A stretch of DNA of 64,000 nt from Bugula neritina. Its lineage: Eukaryota; Bryozoa; Gymnolaemata; Cheilostomatida; Bugulidae. Position numbers and translations under genes: made by a program. This document shows positions 36,431-51,400 of the stretch, piece after piece (position 1 is the first letter of the stretch; the number at the start of each line of letters is the position of its first letter). The notes under the pieces are model-generated. The model worked only from the letters and a program-made list of their open reading frames with translations. It was not told the origin of the DNA and did no database searches. The DNA lies in assembly GCA_964035545.1 (NCBI GenBank), contig OZ037767.1, forward strand, positions 32,163,628 through 32,227,627. The letters are read 5' to 3'.

Positions 36431-39400
36431 GTAAGCAGGAGTTGGCTCCTCCGTATTCGATGAGCAGTTGGAAGGGAATCATTTTTCTTAACTAGCCATG
36501 ATTACTGAATAAGCTGTTTTCTGCATCTGCCTTCTGCACTTGTGTTCTGCATGTGTTGCCAGCTGGTGCGGTTCATCCTGAGTGAGATACTGGCGCTATG
36601 GAAGATGCACGAGGCCAAAGTGCCGGTTGAATCAGGCACCGACGCTGCCAACGCTGGTCTCACAGAGGAGACGGTGCACAACTGGAGGCCTTGGGACCAC
36701 ATATATGCCATCAACAAGATAGGGAAGGGACCCGTACTCCCCTCGTATAACCCACATGGGAAGTATGTGGTGAGACTGTGGTGGATGGTAAGACACCTCT
36801 GGCATTTGACTCATTCAGTGTTGGCAGCACTCTGAATACCGTCACTTTTGCTGCTGATACATTGGTTGACATGTATTTAATTAATGTACTCTAATCACTT
36901 GTTTTAATGCATTTTAATGAGTCCTAGTAAATCTGTATAGTAATTAATGCACTTCTAAATTGTTTCCATGAACTTTAGGCAGCAAGGTGATGAATACAGT
37001 GAAAGTTTAGCGTCTGTCTGTTACAGGGCTGCTGGAGAAAGCTCATAGTGGATGACCTCATGCCCTTTACTGATGACCAGCTGCCCCTCCTACCCACAAC
37101 AGCTTTAGGAACTGAGCTATGGCCAATGTTGCTCACTAAGGCGCTCATCAAGGTTGCGTCATTAGAGTAAGTGACGAATCGTTACGGGGAGACAACTTGC
37201 CTTGTGATGGTTTCTTCTAGCAGTGAAACTAAGCATTTCCTCTCTAGTCTTATAACTTTGTTTTGGATGTTGGACTGTTCTAGACTGTTCTATAGGTATG
37301 TTACTTAGAGGTGTATTAGCTTTTAATGTATTCTATTTCCAGTTACAATGGAGGAAACAGTTGTTGTGAGTTTGGTGACTTCAGTGCCATTCACTGCCTG
37401 ACTGGGTGGCTACCAGAAACGATACCACTGCAGTAAGTGTAGAATATGTATTATGTAGAGTAAGTGTAGAATATGTAGAGTAAGTGTAGAATATGTAGAG
37501 TAAGTGTAGAATATGTAGAGTAAGTGTAGAATATGTAGAGTAAGTGTAGAATATGTAGAGTAAGTGTAGAATATGTAGAGTAAGTGTAGAGTATGTAGAG
37601 TAAGTGTAGAATATGTAGAGTAAGTGTAGAATATGTAGAGTAAGTGTAGAATATGTAGAGTAAGTGTAGAGTATGTAAAGTAAGTGTAGAATATGTAGAG
37701 TAAGTGTAGAATATGTAGAGTAAGTGTAGAATATGTAGAGTAATACAGAGTATGTAGAGTAAGTGTAGAGTATGTAGAGTAAGTGTAGAGTAAGTGTAGA
37801 GTATGTAGAGTAAGTGTAGAGTTTACTAATTTTGTATCAATTCAAAGTTTTCATGGATTTGATCCTGTAACCTCACAATGACCTCTCATTGACCTCACAT
37901 TGACCTCACAGGATATGACAATGACCTCTCAATGTATTTTCTACACTCCATTCTTCTATTTGCTTTCTCATTTCTTCTAGAGAGTTGTTTGCCCGCAGCT
38001 CTGGCTTTTGGAATTCCTCCCTCCGACCAATAAGAAATGCCAACCATGCTATATCCTGCTGGGAGTACAGCACCTGTCACACTATCCACATGACCAACAA
38101 CCATCTCTCTCTCACATTCCTCACTAACACTTCTGGCAACTTGCCACCTGGGTCACATGACCCACTTCCTGTCACATGTCAACCCGCTCGCTATCAGCCT
38201 CTCTGCTGCTCTCTCAGTGGAATCACACAGGAAACCCGAGAGGCAGTTACTCGACTACCCGAGTATCTGCTGGTCGGTGATCCTAGACATGGCGTCATCT
38301 GTAGATGTCCTTGTCACACTTCGGATATCAAAGAGTCCAGCGCTATTGTCTCTCATCGTAAACGTAGGCTTATCATCGAACAGCCTGTAGTTCCAAAACC
38401 TAGTTTAGATGTTGGTTTAAATGTGAACAGCTCTAACAACAACGTCGTAGGTGGCTCCTCTCGAATTATCAGTCATAGGAATTATGTTGTCAACACTAAC
38501 GCTGACACCATACTAGCACGGTACTTCCTGTCACTCTTCATGCCTCTCTTTTATTTACCATTTCCTGTTTTAAATTTTCACTTTTCTTCTCCTTGAATTT
38601 GGTTTTTGATTGTGAACTACATTTAAATAAGTAAGTATATGAACTGACTAACTAACTTATATGTATACACTGTACAGGTATGGCCATCTGGATGAGATCT
38701 GGGGTCTGCTTAGGTCAATAGTGCCACAATTCCAGCTGCCAGAGTTGCCAGTAGAGAGGCCTGCTGAACTCGAGCCCAAACCAGAGTCTGTTGTACCGGA
38801 ATCAGGGCTAGGAGATGAAACTTCTTCTGAGCAACCTAAAGTAAGTATTAGTGTTGTCTGGTTAGTTGTGTGATGACACACTCTGGCAGGTGTCTGGTTA
38901 GTTGGGTGATGACACACTCTGGCAGGTGTCTGATTAGTTGTGTGATGGCACACTCTGGCAGGTGTCTGGTTAGTTGTGTGATGACACACTCTGACAGGTG
39001 TCTGGTTAGTTGGGTGATGACACACTTTGACAGGTGTCTGGTTAATTGGGTGATGGCACACTCTGACAGGTGTCTGGTTGGTTGTGTGATGACACACTCT
39101 GACAGGTGTTGTATTTGTCTTTTGACAGGATGCGAAAAAGTCAGAAAAAGCTGAAGTCAAAACAGCCAAGGGTAAAGGTAAAGGAGCTGATGCTAAAGGA
39201 GATAAAGGCAAAAATGTCGACAAGGATAAACATGGTAAGTTTCAAATACTTTTGAAGTTGAACTGTACTGTTTATATTGCTAGTTCACATTGCCAGTTCA
39301 CATTGCTAGTTCACATTGCTAGTTCACATTGCTAGTTCACATTGCCAGTTCACATTGCCAGTTCACATTGCTAGTTCACATTGCCAGTTCACATTGCCAG

Positions 39401-42400
39401 TTCACATTGCTAGTTCACATATATATAATATTAATATTGTTTCAGCTGCGAAACCTGATGAGGTGACAACTCCAGAACATCCTGAGATGGCAGTTTTTGC
39501 TTCTTTTACAAACGCAGGGAAGTTTCCACCCAAAATATCGGCTTTAGGTGAAATGTCTGATGCATCTGAACGGTTGCGACAGGTGAGTGAAAGTACTTCT
39601 TTGTAGTGTTCCATTAGTGATATGTGACTGCAGGTGAGTGAAAGTACTTCTTTGTAGTGTTCCATTAGTGATATGTGACTGCAAGTGGGTGGGTATTTCT
39701 GCATTCAATGTGTCTTATTGAAAATCATTTTCAACTTTCAGAACAACATATCTCACCTCTACCCTCATCCAGTGTGGATCCGGCAGACCAGAGACGGGCC
39801 TCTGGAACGCCCCCCTCCTGAGGAAGTTATTCCTCCTTGGAAGCTTATTAGACCAAGAGTTCCCAAAGAGCCGCTCACTGATGAGCCAAGGGCGTTGCCT
39901 GAACCCCCCAAACCAATACAGTGCCTAGAGATTAGCTCTCCTTATATAAACTACAAAGTCAGCCCTATTCCTATTCCTACGGACACGTAAGTATTCTGGA
40001 AGCTTCCATGCCATAAAATCTTTAAACCTCCAGTAGAAATTTTATATCCTTCCTCATCTGCAGTGTTGTTAATTGTACCTGAAAATATAATACTTAGCTT
40101 TAGTTCTCATGATATGTTCATTGTATTACAGTGGGCTGTCACCACCTTCTCCACCCATTCCAGAGTCAGTATAGAAACTTTGTCTTGCAACATTTACTTT
40201 GAGTGTTGCATATATTTCTTTAGTGTAGCTAATGCTATCTGTATGTTATTAGAGTAACAGATAGTCACTTTGAATATGAACTAGAAAAGCTGCATATTGC
40301 AGTCGCTGTACGCTTTATGCTACTCAGGCTGTCATTACTTTGATTCTTCCAAACCAATAATGCTTCGTGTCAGCAACGCCTTCTCTATTTCTTCTAGAAA
40401 ATTTCAAATATTTATAAAAACTTCATTTCTAATGGGGCGAAGTTGCAAAAAGTAGTGAGTCAATTAATAATTGAATCAGTGAGTTAGTGAATCAGTGAGT
40501 TAGTAAATCAGTGAGTTAGTGAATCAGTGAGTTAGTGAATCAGTGAGTTAGTGAGTCAGTGAGTTAGTGAATCAGTGAGTTAGCGAGTCAGTGAATCAGT
40601 GAGTTAGTAAATCAGTGAGTCAGTAAATCAGTGAGTCAGTGAATCAGTGAGTTAGTGAATCAGTGAGTTAGTGAGTCAGTGAGTTAGTGAGTCAGTGAGT
40701 TAGTGAATCAGTGAGTTAGTGAATCAGTGAGTTAGTGAGTCAGTGAGTTAGTGAGTCAGTGAGTTAGTGAATCAGTGAGTTAGTGAATCAGTGAGTCAGT
40801 GAGTTAGTGAATCAGTGAGTTAGTAAATCAGTGAGTTAGTGAGTCAGTGAGTTAGTGAATCAGTGAGTTAGTGAATCAGTGAGTTAGTAAATCAGTGAGT
40901 TAGTGAATCAGTGAGTTTGTGAATCAGTGAGTGAGTGAGTCAGTGAGTTAGTGAATCAGTGAGTTAGTGAATCAGTGAGTTAGTAAATCAGTGAGTTATT
41001 GAATCAGTGAGTTAGTGAATCAGTGAGTTAGTGAATCAGTGAGTTAGTGAATCAGTGAGTTAGTGAATCAGTGAGTTAGCGAGTCAGTGATGAATTAGTA
41101 GTTGCCATGCACTCTCAACTCCACTTCAGCTGTCTGTAGTATAGGTGTAGTATAGGTTTAGAGATTATCTGAATTTAGCTGAGTGTTTACATTGGTTGCT
41201 ATAGCTACGACTATTCTAGGACCAGACCACATTCAGTGTTAGAGAGGGGTGGCACAAGACCCGGCACGTCTGCTGTAGAATCGATCATGGAGGCAGATGA
41301 AAACGCGCTGATGTCTCCCGTAGGCACCCCTCGTCACCCGAAACTCTCTGCAGATCAGGGTGAACTGAGAACAGAAGTAAGTTGTAGCTCAACTCTATAC
41401 GCTGTTTGATCATTCTATATCCTAGACATACAATAATCTATGTACTTAATCTGCACACACAGGGTTTACTCGCCACTCCATCTCTCACTCCGCTAGTTAA
41501 ACACAAACGGGTATGTACGAATACATTGCATGTTGTCTCTTGTCTTGTCTGTAGCTTTACACAAGTCCGTCGCATTTCCTTCTTCAAGCACACAAGTGCT
41601 CCCTCAATGGTTTTCTTTTCAATATTTTGACGCCTTCCTAGCATTTACATGTGTGGGTTTGAATTTTATTAGAATATTGAATAATATTAAAACTTGCTTT
41701 CTTATGACTGATGCAAATCTTGTCTATGCTTGAGAGACGTAAGTGTTACTATGTATACTCTGTACTCCAGTGTTACTATGTATACTCTGTACTCCGGTGT
41801 CACTATGTATACTCTGTACTCCGGTGTTACTATGTATACTCTGTACTCCGGTGTTACTATGTATACTCTGTACTCCAGTGTTACTATGTATACTCTGTAC
41901 TCCGGTGTTACTATGTATACTCTGTACTCCGGTGTTACTATGTATACTCTGTACTCCGGTGTTACTATGTATACTCTGTACTCCGGTGTTACTATGTATA
42001 CTCTGTACTCCGGTGTTACTATGTATACTCTGTACTCCAGTGTTACTATGTATACTCTGTACTCCAGTGTTACTATGTATACTCTGTACTCCGGTGTTAC
42101 TATGTATACTCTGTACTCCAGTGTTACTATGTATACTCTGTACTCCAGTGTTACTATGTATACTCTGTACTCCGGTGTTACTATGTATACTCTGTACTCC
42201 AGTGTTACTATGTATACTCTGTACTCCAGTGTTACTATGTATACTCTGTACTCCGGTGTTACTATGTATACTCTGTACTCCGGTGTTACTATGTATACTC
42301 TGTACTCCGGTGTTACTATGTATACTCTGTACTCCGGTGTTACTATGTATACTCTGTACTCCGGTGTTACTATGTATACTCTGTACTCCAGTGTTTCATG

Positions 42401-45400
42401 CTCAAACTTAAGCTTCAAACAAAAATAAAACAAAGATGAAAGTGTCATTCAGAGTGTATTAATTAGAAATCTCCAGCACTTAGTATTTCTCTGTACAGGA
42501 GCTTCTACTAAAACCATGTCCATTCTTTTAGCTAAGTACATGTTCTTCTCACCAACCAAGGCCAGCCAGTTTTGTGGGCGTCGTAGCGTCACCCTCGCGC
42601 CGACCCTCCAGTCTTAGCTCTGGTCGTAAGCCTTCAATGTCCAGCTTGAAATCACCAACTCGTGATCAAAGGCTTTCTGTAGTTTCAACATTTGAGGTAT
42701 AACCTTGCCCTCTGACCTTTGACCTCCACACTGCTTGACAGTATTCTTATGATTTGCTCCCCTTCTGCGTTGGTAGTCCCAGATGTAGTTCACCAGTCCA
42801 TATTCACTCCCCTTACACTCCATCACACCGAATGTATTTTTGTGGCAGAATTTGCCTTGCTCATTAGTCATTACTAATTTTCTGTTTGACCTTTCCACTA
42901 GCTGAAGTTCCAACCTTTTCCAGCCTGTTGAAGGATTAATGTCTATTAATCATTCCTTTACTTCTTTGAAATATCTTATTAGTCAATTTTTCTAAACTTT
43001 GGTTTATTGTCTAGACTCTAGAGTATAATTAGCTTATGGGATGTTAGTTTCCTTCCTTAGTACAGCCTCATGTTATCATGTGACTTCATCATGTGATCTT
43101 CTCATCATGTAATCTTCTCATGTGACTTCATCATGTGACCTTCTCATCATGTGACCTTCTCATCATGTGACCTTCTCATCACGTGACTTCATCATCTGAC
43201 CTTATCATGTGACCTTCTCATCATGTGACCTTCTTATCATGTGACTTCATCACGTGACCTTCTTATCATGTGACTTCATCATGTAACCTTCTTATCATGT
43301 GACTTTATCATGTGACCTTCTTATCATGTGACTTCATCATGTTACCTTCTTATCATGTGACTTCATCATGTGACCTTCTTATCATGTGACTTCATCATGT
43401 GACCTTCTTATCATGTGACTTCATCACGTGACCTTCTTATCATGTGACTTTATCATGTGACCTTCTTATCATGTGACTTTATCATGTGACCTTCTTATCA
43501 TGTGGGTCACATTCTAACACTGAGCTGTGTGACATGGAATTATAATGTTGTGTGTCACTTCAATCAGGTGGATAAGCCGAGCAGTGCCAGGTCCAACACT
43601 ACAGTCACTACCAGTAAGGGTGGCAAAACAAAGAAGGAGGTGACTGGCTCAGCTGACAAGTCTGGCAGGAAAGATGAGGTAGGCTGAGTGAGTGGTGAGT
43701 CAGTGTCTAGTTAGTGTTTATATCACAGGCCTAGTATGATGGCAGGAGTTTAAACCCTCACTATCAGGAGTCCTTACAGAGGTGTAGACTTCAAACACAC
43801 AAATTTTTATAAACAAAATTTATGAAGGGATAAAATTTGTTTTGTGTAATCATGTAACATGGGAAACTGCAATCACGACAATATTTGCTATGAAATATTA
43901 CAATAACCTTTCTCAATAGATGTTTGTCGGGGCTAATGTAACATAGCTGTGTGATCCTACAAAGAATTTAGGTGAAATTATGTTCTAATAAATCGTAATG
44001 TGTGGGGATCAAACTTTACAACTGAAGTGAAACCGATCTCACTCATTTTCATAGAACTCACCAGAAAGCTGTAACTTTTCCGAGGAAGAGGTAAACTCAA
44101 ATGGATCCAAATTTTATTACTATTAATTTTTATAAGTTGCTCACCAGCTGGCGTGTGTATGTACACACTGCAATATTAGTTTCAACCCCAGCATGTTCCA
44201 TACTACAACTTCTCTAGGTTGACCATTATATGCTTGCATTAGTTGAACACTAGAGTCGAGACCCATCAAGTCACTGTATATCCAATCAAGTCACTGTATA
44301 TCCCATCAAGTCACTGTAAATCCCATCAAGTCACTGTATATCCAATCAAGTCACTGTATATCCCACCAAGTCACTGTATATCTCACCAAGTCACTGTATA
44401 TCTCACCAAGTCACTGTATATCCAATCAAGTCACTGTATATCCAATCAAGTCACTGTATATCCCATCAAGTCACTGTATATCTCACCAAGTCACTGTATA
44501 TCCAATCAAGTCACTGTATATTCCATCAAGTCACTGTATATCCCATCAAGTCACTGTATATCTCACCAAGTCACTGTATATCCAATCAAGTCACTGTATA
44601 TCCCATCAAGTCAATGTATATCCCATCAAGTCACTGTAAATCCCATCAAGTCACTGTAAATCCCATCAAGTCACTGTAAATCCCATCAAGTCACTGTATA
44701 TCCCATCAAGTCACTGTATATCCCACCAAGTCACTGTATATCCAATCAAGTCACTGTATATCCCATCAAGTCACTGTATATTCCATCAAGTCACTGTATA
44801 TCCCACCAAGTCACTGTATATCCCACCAAGTTACTAGTTCTGTATAGCGCTGTATATCTGAATATTGCAGCTGTCAATGCGTTCAGTTGCCCACCGAGTG
44901 CAGGCAGCGCTGGCATTTCAGGTAACTCCAGTCTTCTGATTGGTTGACTCTAAACTAGCTCGAAGTATTTGGCGTCACTCCTCAGCCGTCTGGTTCCGCT
45001 TTAGCAGTTTCTACATCAATGTTTAGTGGTTTCTGTCACGACATGGCACCTAGAATTATTATTATTTTATTACCTGGAAACCGTTGATGTTATGCAAACT
45101 GTTGAAGTAGTGCAAATTGTTGAAAGTAGCACAAGCTGTTGATGTAGTGCAAACTGTTGAAAGTAGTGCAAGCTGTTGAATTAGTGCAAACTGTTGAAAG
45201 TAGTGCAAGCTGTTGAACTAGTGCAAACTGTTGAAAGTAGCCCAAGCTGTTGATGTAGTGCAAACTGTTCATGTAGTGCAAACTGTTGAAAGTATTTTAT
45301 GACGTAGAAGTGCAGCAGGACGTTGCTAGGAGTTGAACATCAAGTGCTTTGACTTGGTTATTTCTCTCTACTTGGTTGTCAGTGTTATACTTTATGTCAA

Positions 45401-48400
45401 TGTGGGTGTAGAGTCAATGTGAGTGTAGAGTCAATGTGAGTGTAGAGTCAATGTGAGTGTAAAGTCAATGTGAATGTAGAGTCAATGTGAATGAAGAGTC
45501 AATATGAGTGTAGAGTCAATGTGAGCGAAGAGTCAAGGTGAGTGTAGAGTCAATAGTTAATGTGACTGCAGAATCAATGTGAATGTAGAGTCAATGTGAA
45601 TGAAGATGTGGGGAATCAGACATGGTGTCAGTCTTAGAGCTTTTATCCCATGTATCTAACTTCGTTTTGCTCTGACAATTAGCTAGTATTTGGAGAATTT
45701 TTGTAGAGCCCATGCTTATGGCTTTACTTTCTACTATGATCTCTATATGTTTGTGTGTGCATTACCAAACAAGTAACATTTACTGTAACAGCTGTTCATA
45801 TCTTTCGTCACACATTGTGATTTTCTGTGCTCGGTGGGTCTCATTTTATTTTCCTGTAAACTTAGTTGCGGACTGATTTGAAAGTCTCAACACTTTGAGA
45901 ACAGCTTTGTATAACCTACCTAAATTCAGTCATTCTAAAGTATACTAATTCTGAGTGAGTTATGAGCTTTCGTCTGAGTATTAGCAAATTTTTTAGTTTT
46001 TTGCTAACAATTTATGTTTCTATTCAAGATGGCCGCCGGACAGCTGGTGAAGTCTGGGAAGAGAGAATCTGGAGCTCTCAAAGTCGAAGATAAAAAAGGA
46101 AAGAAAGACCGAACTGATTCTGCAAAGACCTCCAAATCAGACGTGAAGGGTGGGCATGAGTTCTTTATTGAATATCATTACATTGTTTGTGGAGTTCCCA
46201 AGACTAAGATTGGTGTTAGATTTAATTGTCATGTGACTATATATAAAGTAAATACTGCTGTAGGTAAAGTCACGGGATTATATATAAAGTAAATACTGCT
46301 GCAGGTAAAGTCATGTGACTATATATAAAGTAAATACTGCTGCAGGTAAAGTCACGTGATTATATATAAAGTAAATACTGCTGTAGGTAAAGCAGAAAGT
46401 CACGTGACAGATGCAGACGTGGTTCCTGTGACTCCCCAGGGAGAAGATGGGGGGTTCAGCGAGACTGGTGGTGTCGGTGGACCTCCTGAAGAGTCTCCAG
46501 AAGGACCTGCTGTTGATGAAGAGACTAAAAAGAAGATGTGGATGGACTTTGATGTCTTCTGCAAGTGTTTCAAGTGAGTGAAGACATCAAATTAATGTAA
46601 TGAGGTGGTGGGGTTGTTGATGCGACAGTATATACTAGAGTACATACTGATATGTTATGACCAGCATTGTGTTACTGTAGAACTCTCACTGTCTACCACA
46701 AGCCTCACACCTACCCACATAAAGCTCATCATACAGATAATATGAAGGTGAGTTGTTGCCACTAAGTTTAAACTCTTTGCTTTTGTCTGTGAGTGACCTA
46801 AAGTTATATTACAGAGTGACTTTACTCACTGAGTGACATCATCAAGTGAGATCACTCAGTGACATCATCAAGTGAGATCACTCAGTGACATCATCAAGTG
46901 AGATCACTCAGTGACATCATCAAGTGAGATCACTCAGTGACATCATCAAGTGAGATCACTCAGTGACATCATCAAGTGAGGTTACTCAGTGACATCATCA
47001 AGTGAGATCACTCAGTGACATCATCAAGTGAGATCACTCAGTGACATCATCAAGTGAGGTTACTCAGTGACATCATCAAGTGAGATCACCGAATGACATC
47101 ATCAAGTGAGATCACCGAATGACATCATGAAGTGAGGTCACTCAGTGACATCATCAAGTGAAGTCACTCAGTGACGTCATCAAGTGAGGTCACTCAGTGA
47201 CATCATCAAGTGAGGTCACTAAGTGACATCATGGAGTGAAGTCACTCAGTGACATCATCAAGTGGGGTCACTGAACTATGTGGCTGCACTAAATTAAAAA
47301 GCACCGTAATTGTTAATCGTAGCATATGGAAATGAATGTCTTCTTCAATACATATAAATCTGACAAACTCACTCTGCTATTCTCTCCATAGCACTTCATA
47401 GAGAGATACTTAGCACCTGGCTTCTCTATATCTCTACAGGTTTGTCTCCATTTTCCTCTCTCTCTTACAACACTCAGTTTTATACTGTTTTCTGTTCATG
47501 TTAGCCTGTATTCCCGTGATGCTTGTACTCCCATCTCGCCATCTTCCTATAGCCTGGCTTTCTTGTGACAAAAACTTCTTTTCTACTCCGAAGATGGCCG
47601 CAACAGTGATCTACATCACTGTTGATTTAACTTTAAAACTTGAGAGGCTTGTGTTTATCTTGTAATTATCTTCTCTTCGCTGTTTCCAATGCATGACTAT
47701 ACTGTTTTCATTCTGTTTATAGTTTATACTTATTTACCGTAACACAAATATTTCACCGAACAGTTGACATTTCTGTGTGTACCGCAGCTAGTGTGTACTA
47801 CAGTCAGTGTACCACAGTCAGTGTACCACAGTCATTGTGTACTACAGCTAGTGTACCACAGTCAGTGTACTACAGTCAGTGTACCACAGTCAGTGTACTA
47901 CAGTCAGTGTACTACAGTCAGTGTACCACAGTCAGTGTGTACTACAGTCAGTGTACTACAGTCAGTGTACCACAGTCAGTGTACCACAGTCAGTGTACCA
48001 CAGTCAGTGTACCACAGTCAGTGTACTACAGTCAACTTTCTATTACTATTGCAGGGGGCAGTGCACCAGCCTATAAATCCAAGATTAGACAGAAAAGGGC
48101 AGACAATTCTTTACAATGATGAAGCACCAAGATTTCTGTGTATGAACATCTCATGTGTATAGATAGAGACTAACTTCTTCACATTATTGTAACAGTAGCT
48201 TGTTTCTGAACAAATGTAGGGAAATAGTTTAAGTGGGTGTGGTTTGTCTAAGTGGGTGTGGTTTATCTAAGTGGGTGTGGTTTGTCTCATTGGGTGTGGT
48301 TTGTCTCAGTGAGTGTCTAGAGTTTTGAGTTTATCTAGAGAAAAGCCTCATGTACTAACCAATAGAACATGTAAACATGAAGTTTTGTACGTTGTTGTCT

Positions 48401-51400
48401 CCACGTTGTTTGTGTTCAACTATGACCTTGACATTGCTTCTAGTTGTGGATAGCCTGAAACCCACAGAGATCATCATTTCCTTCACGTCCTTCTCGAAGT
48501 GGCTGGACCCGGTGCAGTCGACTCACTCCGTGCCAGTTATCAGCGCGTCTAACCCTTCCAATATCAACGTCGCCAAAACAGGCAAGGACAGCAAAGAGCC
48601 CAAGACTCCCGACAGACCCCCCGGCACTGCTGAGCCTCCTTCTGGTGTTGGCAGCGTAGCGGGTGGAGAAGGTGGGCTCACAGTTTAGTGTTCAGTTGTG
48701 TTGAGTAGTATAAGTATTGTGTTGAATAGTATAAGTATTGTGTTGAATAGTATAAGTATTGTGTTGAATAGTATAAGTATTGTGTTGAATAGTATAAGTA
48801 TTGTGTTGAGTAGTATAAGTATTGTGTTGAATAGTATAGGTATTGTGTTGAATAGTATAAGTATTGTGTTGAGTAGTATAAGTATTGTGTTGAGTAGTAT
48901 AAGTATTGTGTTGAATAGTATAAGTATTGTGTTGAATAGTATAAGTATTGTGTTGAATAGTATAAGTATTGTGTTGAGTAGTATAAGTATTGTGTTGAAT
49001 AGTATAAGTATTGTGTTGAGTAGTATAAGTATTGTGTTGAATAGTATAAGTATTGTGTTGAGTAGTATAAGTATTGTGTTGAATAGTATAAGTATTGTGT
49101 TGAATAGTATAAGTATTGTGTTGAATAGTATAAGTATTGTGTTGAATAGTATAAGTATTGTGTTGAGTAGTATAAGTATTGTGTTGAGTAGTATAAGTAT
49201 TGTGTTGAATAGTATAAGTGTTGTGTTGAGTAGTATAAGATGATGCAATGACAATAATAATTTAATCGTAGTGTTCGAAAAGGAAGTAGAAAAGCTACCC
49301 ATAACACCCGGCACCTTGATTGCTGAACCACATTCTTGGAAGTCACTGGCTATTGGTCAGCCAATTTTACGTATAAGAACTACAGCCAATAGGTTTGTGA
49401 TTCACGCAGAAGAAATTAAAAACTTTAAGTTCAGTTTGAATAATTAATTAATATTTTGACAAACAATTCAGTCAGCATTAAATTTGTATTCTAACAAAGG
49501 CCGGCAGTGTCTTCATAGTTTGAATACCTTGTAGGTCGGCTGCTTTATCTTTACCTCCGGGACGCCATGTGTTGAAATTCAACATGTCCGCCCCTCTTGG
49601 CTATTACGTCAACTTAGTCTCAACGACGGAATTCACTTTTGGAGATGAGGAAGAAGTGATGCCTAAACTCAAGCTGGTATAATGTCTGCATTTGATTTGT
49701 ACCCAAATCTTGTCACAACAAGATTTACTCATAAAACTGAGCATTAGTATAACTTATTTGTGTGTTTGGTGGCTCGTATAGAGCAGTGATGACTCATGTT
49801 TTGCACTCTTTAGGAAAGTTTAAGATACAAGGACAATGCTGTGCGTATAATCAGCAATCTGTGCAAGTGCATGCAGACGTTCAATGACGTAGAGGCTTTT
49901 GTGAAAGCCTGGGACGAGTTTGAACAGAGTCATTGCCCCTATAGAAATGAGAAGCAAGTCTCAAAGACACATCACTACAAGGTAACGAGTATTAGCAGAC
50001 GTATAACTAGCAGACGTATAACTAGCAGACGTATAACTAGCAGACGTATAACTAGCAGACGTATAACTAACAGACGTATAACTAACAGATATATAACTAG
50101 AAAGTGATGAGTACATGTGTACATCCAGGTGTTCCACGATGCTCTGTACAGTACACTGCGTAAGACACTCCCTCCAGAGTTGCTCACCGCAGAAGTGGCA
50201 TTTGCACTTCGAGCAATTTTTAGAGACTCCACAACTCCCAATATCCTTGGTTTGTCCTCATCAAGTAGACCAGGTACGTTTCTCTGATGTATCTCTAAGA
50301 CTATACTATAACTCTCTCTACAGCTATATATACCTACCTCTATTGTTCTCTATACTATAACTCATTCTACAGCTATATATACCTACCTCTATTGTTCTCT
50401 ATACTACAACTCTCTCTACAGCTATATATACCTACCTCTATTGTTCTCTATACTATAACTCTCTCTACAGCTATATATACCTACCTCTATTGTTCTCTAT
50501 ACTATAACTCTCTCTACAGCTATATATACCTACCTCCATTGTTCTCTATACTATAACTCACTCTACAGTTATATATACCTACCTCCATTGTTCTCTATAC
50601 TATAACTCTCTCTACAGTTATATATACCTACCTCTATTGTTCTCTATACTATAACTCTCTCTACAGCTATATATACCTACCTCTATTGTTCTCTATACTA
50701 TAACTCTCTCTACAGCTATATATACCTACCTCTATTGTTCTCTATACTACAACTCATTCTACAGTTATATATACCTACCTCTACCTCACATTCCTTTCTT
50801 CTCTATCACCAGATGTCTCTCTCCAGAACATTTCTAGAAATTCACCATCAGAGACGGGCTCTTCTGGCAGACCCACTCCTAGTAAACGGCGGTTTGCTGA
50901 GACTTCAGATTTAGATAGTACGGCCAATTTCCTGTTTCTCGTTACATGCCTACATCTTCCAAATCATTTCCATGTTGACTTTATACGTTTGTTTTTGTGA
51001 GTTTTATTTCTATCCATAAAGACTGAAGATCTGTTCAAGTGTAGTTAAATAGGTATATCTTTCTGTCCAAACAGTTCGTAGCTTTGTGATAGAGAATTTA
51101 CAACAAGCCAGTCAAAGTAAATATCTTCACCAGGTTTAACTGAGTGTATTTTTACTCACAGCTACTGGAGCCAGTGCTAATCACAGAGGTTCTGCTAAGG
51201 AAAAGAAAGACAAGAGCAAACCAGGAAGTAAGTCTCAGTAACGTCATTTCTCTTCTCTCAACATTTCTAGCAAATATAATTTTGTCCTAAGGCCTGAATA
51301 TAAGTCAAGAATGCTTTACGCCGTAATCAGATTTTTATTATGGTATAATTTATTTTTCAATTTTGTTGGTTATAAGGATGAGACAACTCTACAATTGTCT

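Noticed and set aside
41702-42448. Four overlapping ORFs of 222-248 codons (YRVYIVTPE, CYYVYSVL and similar)
   Set aside because: 27-bp satellite in androglobin intron 19.
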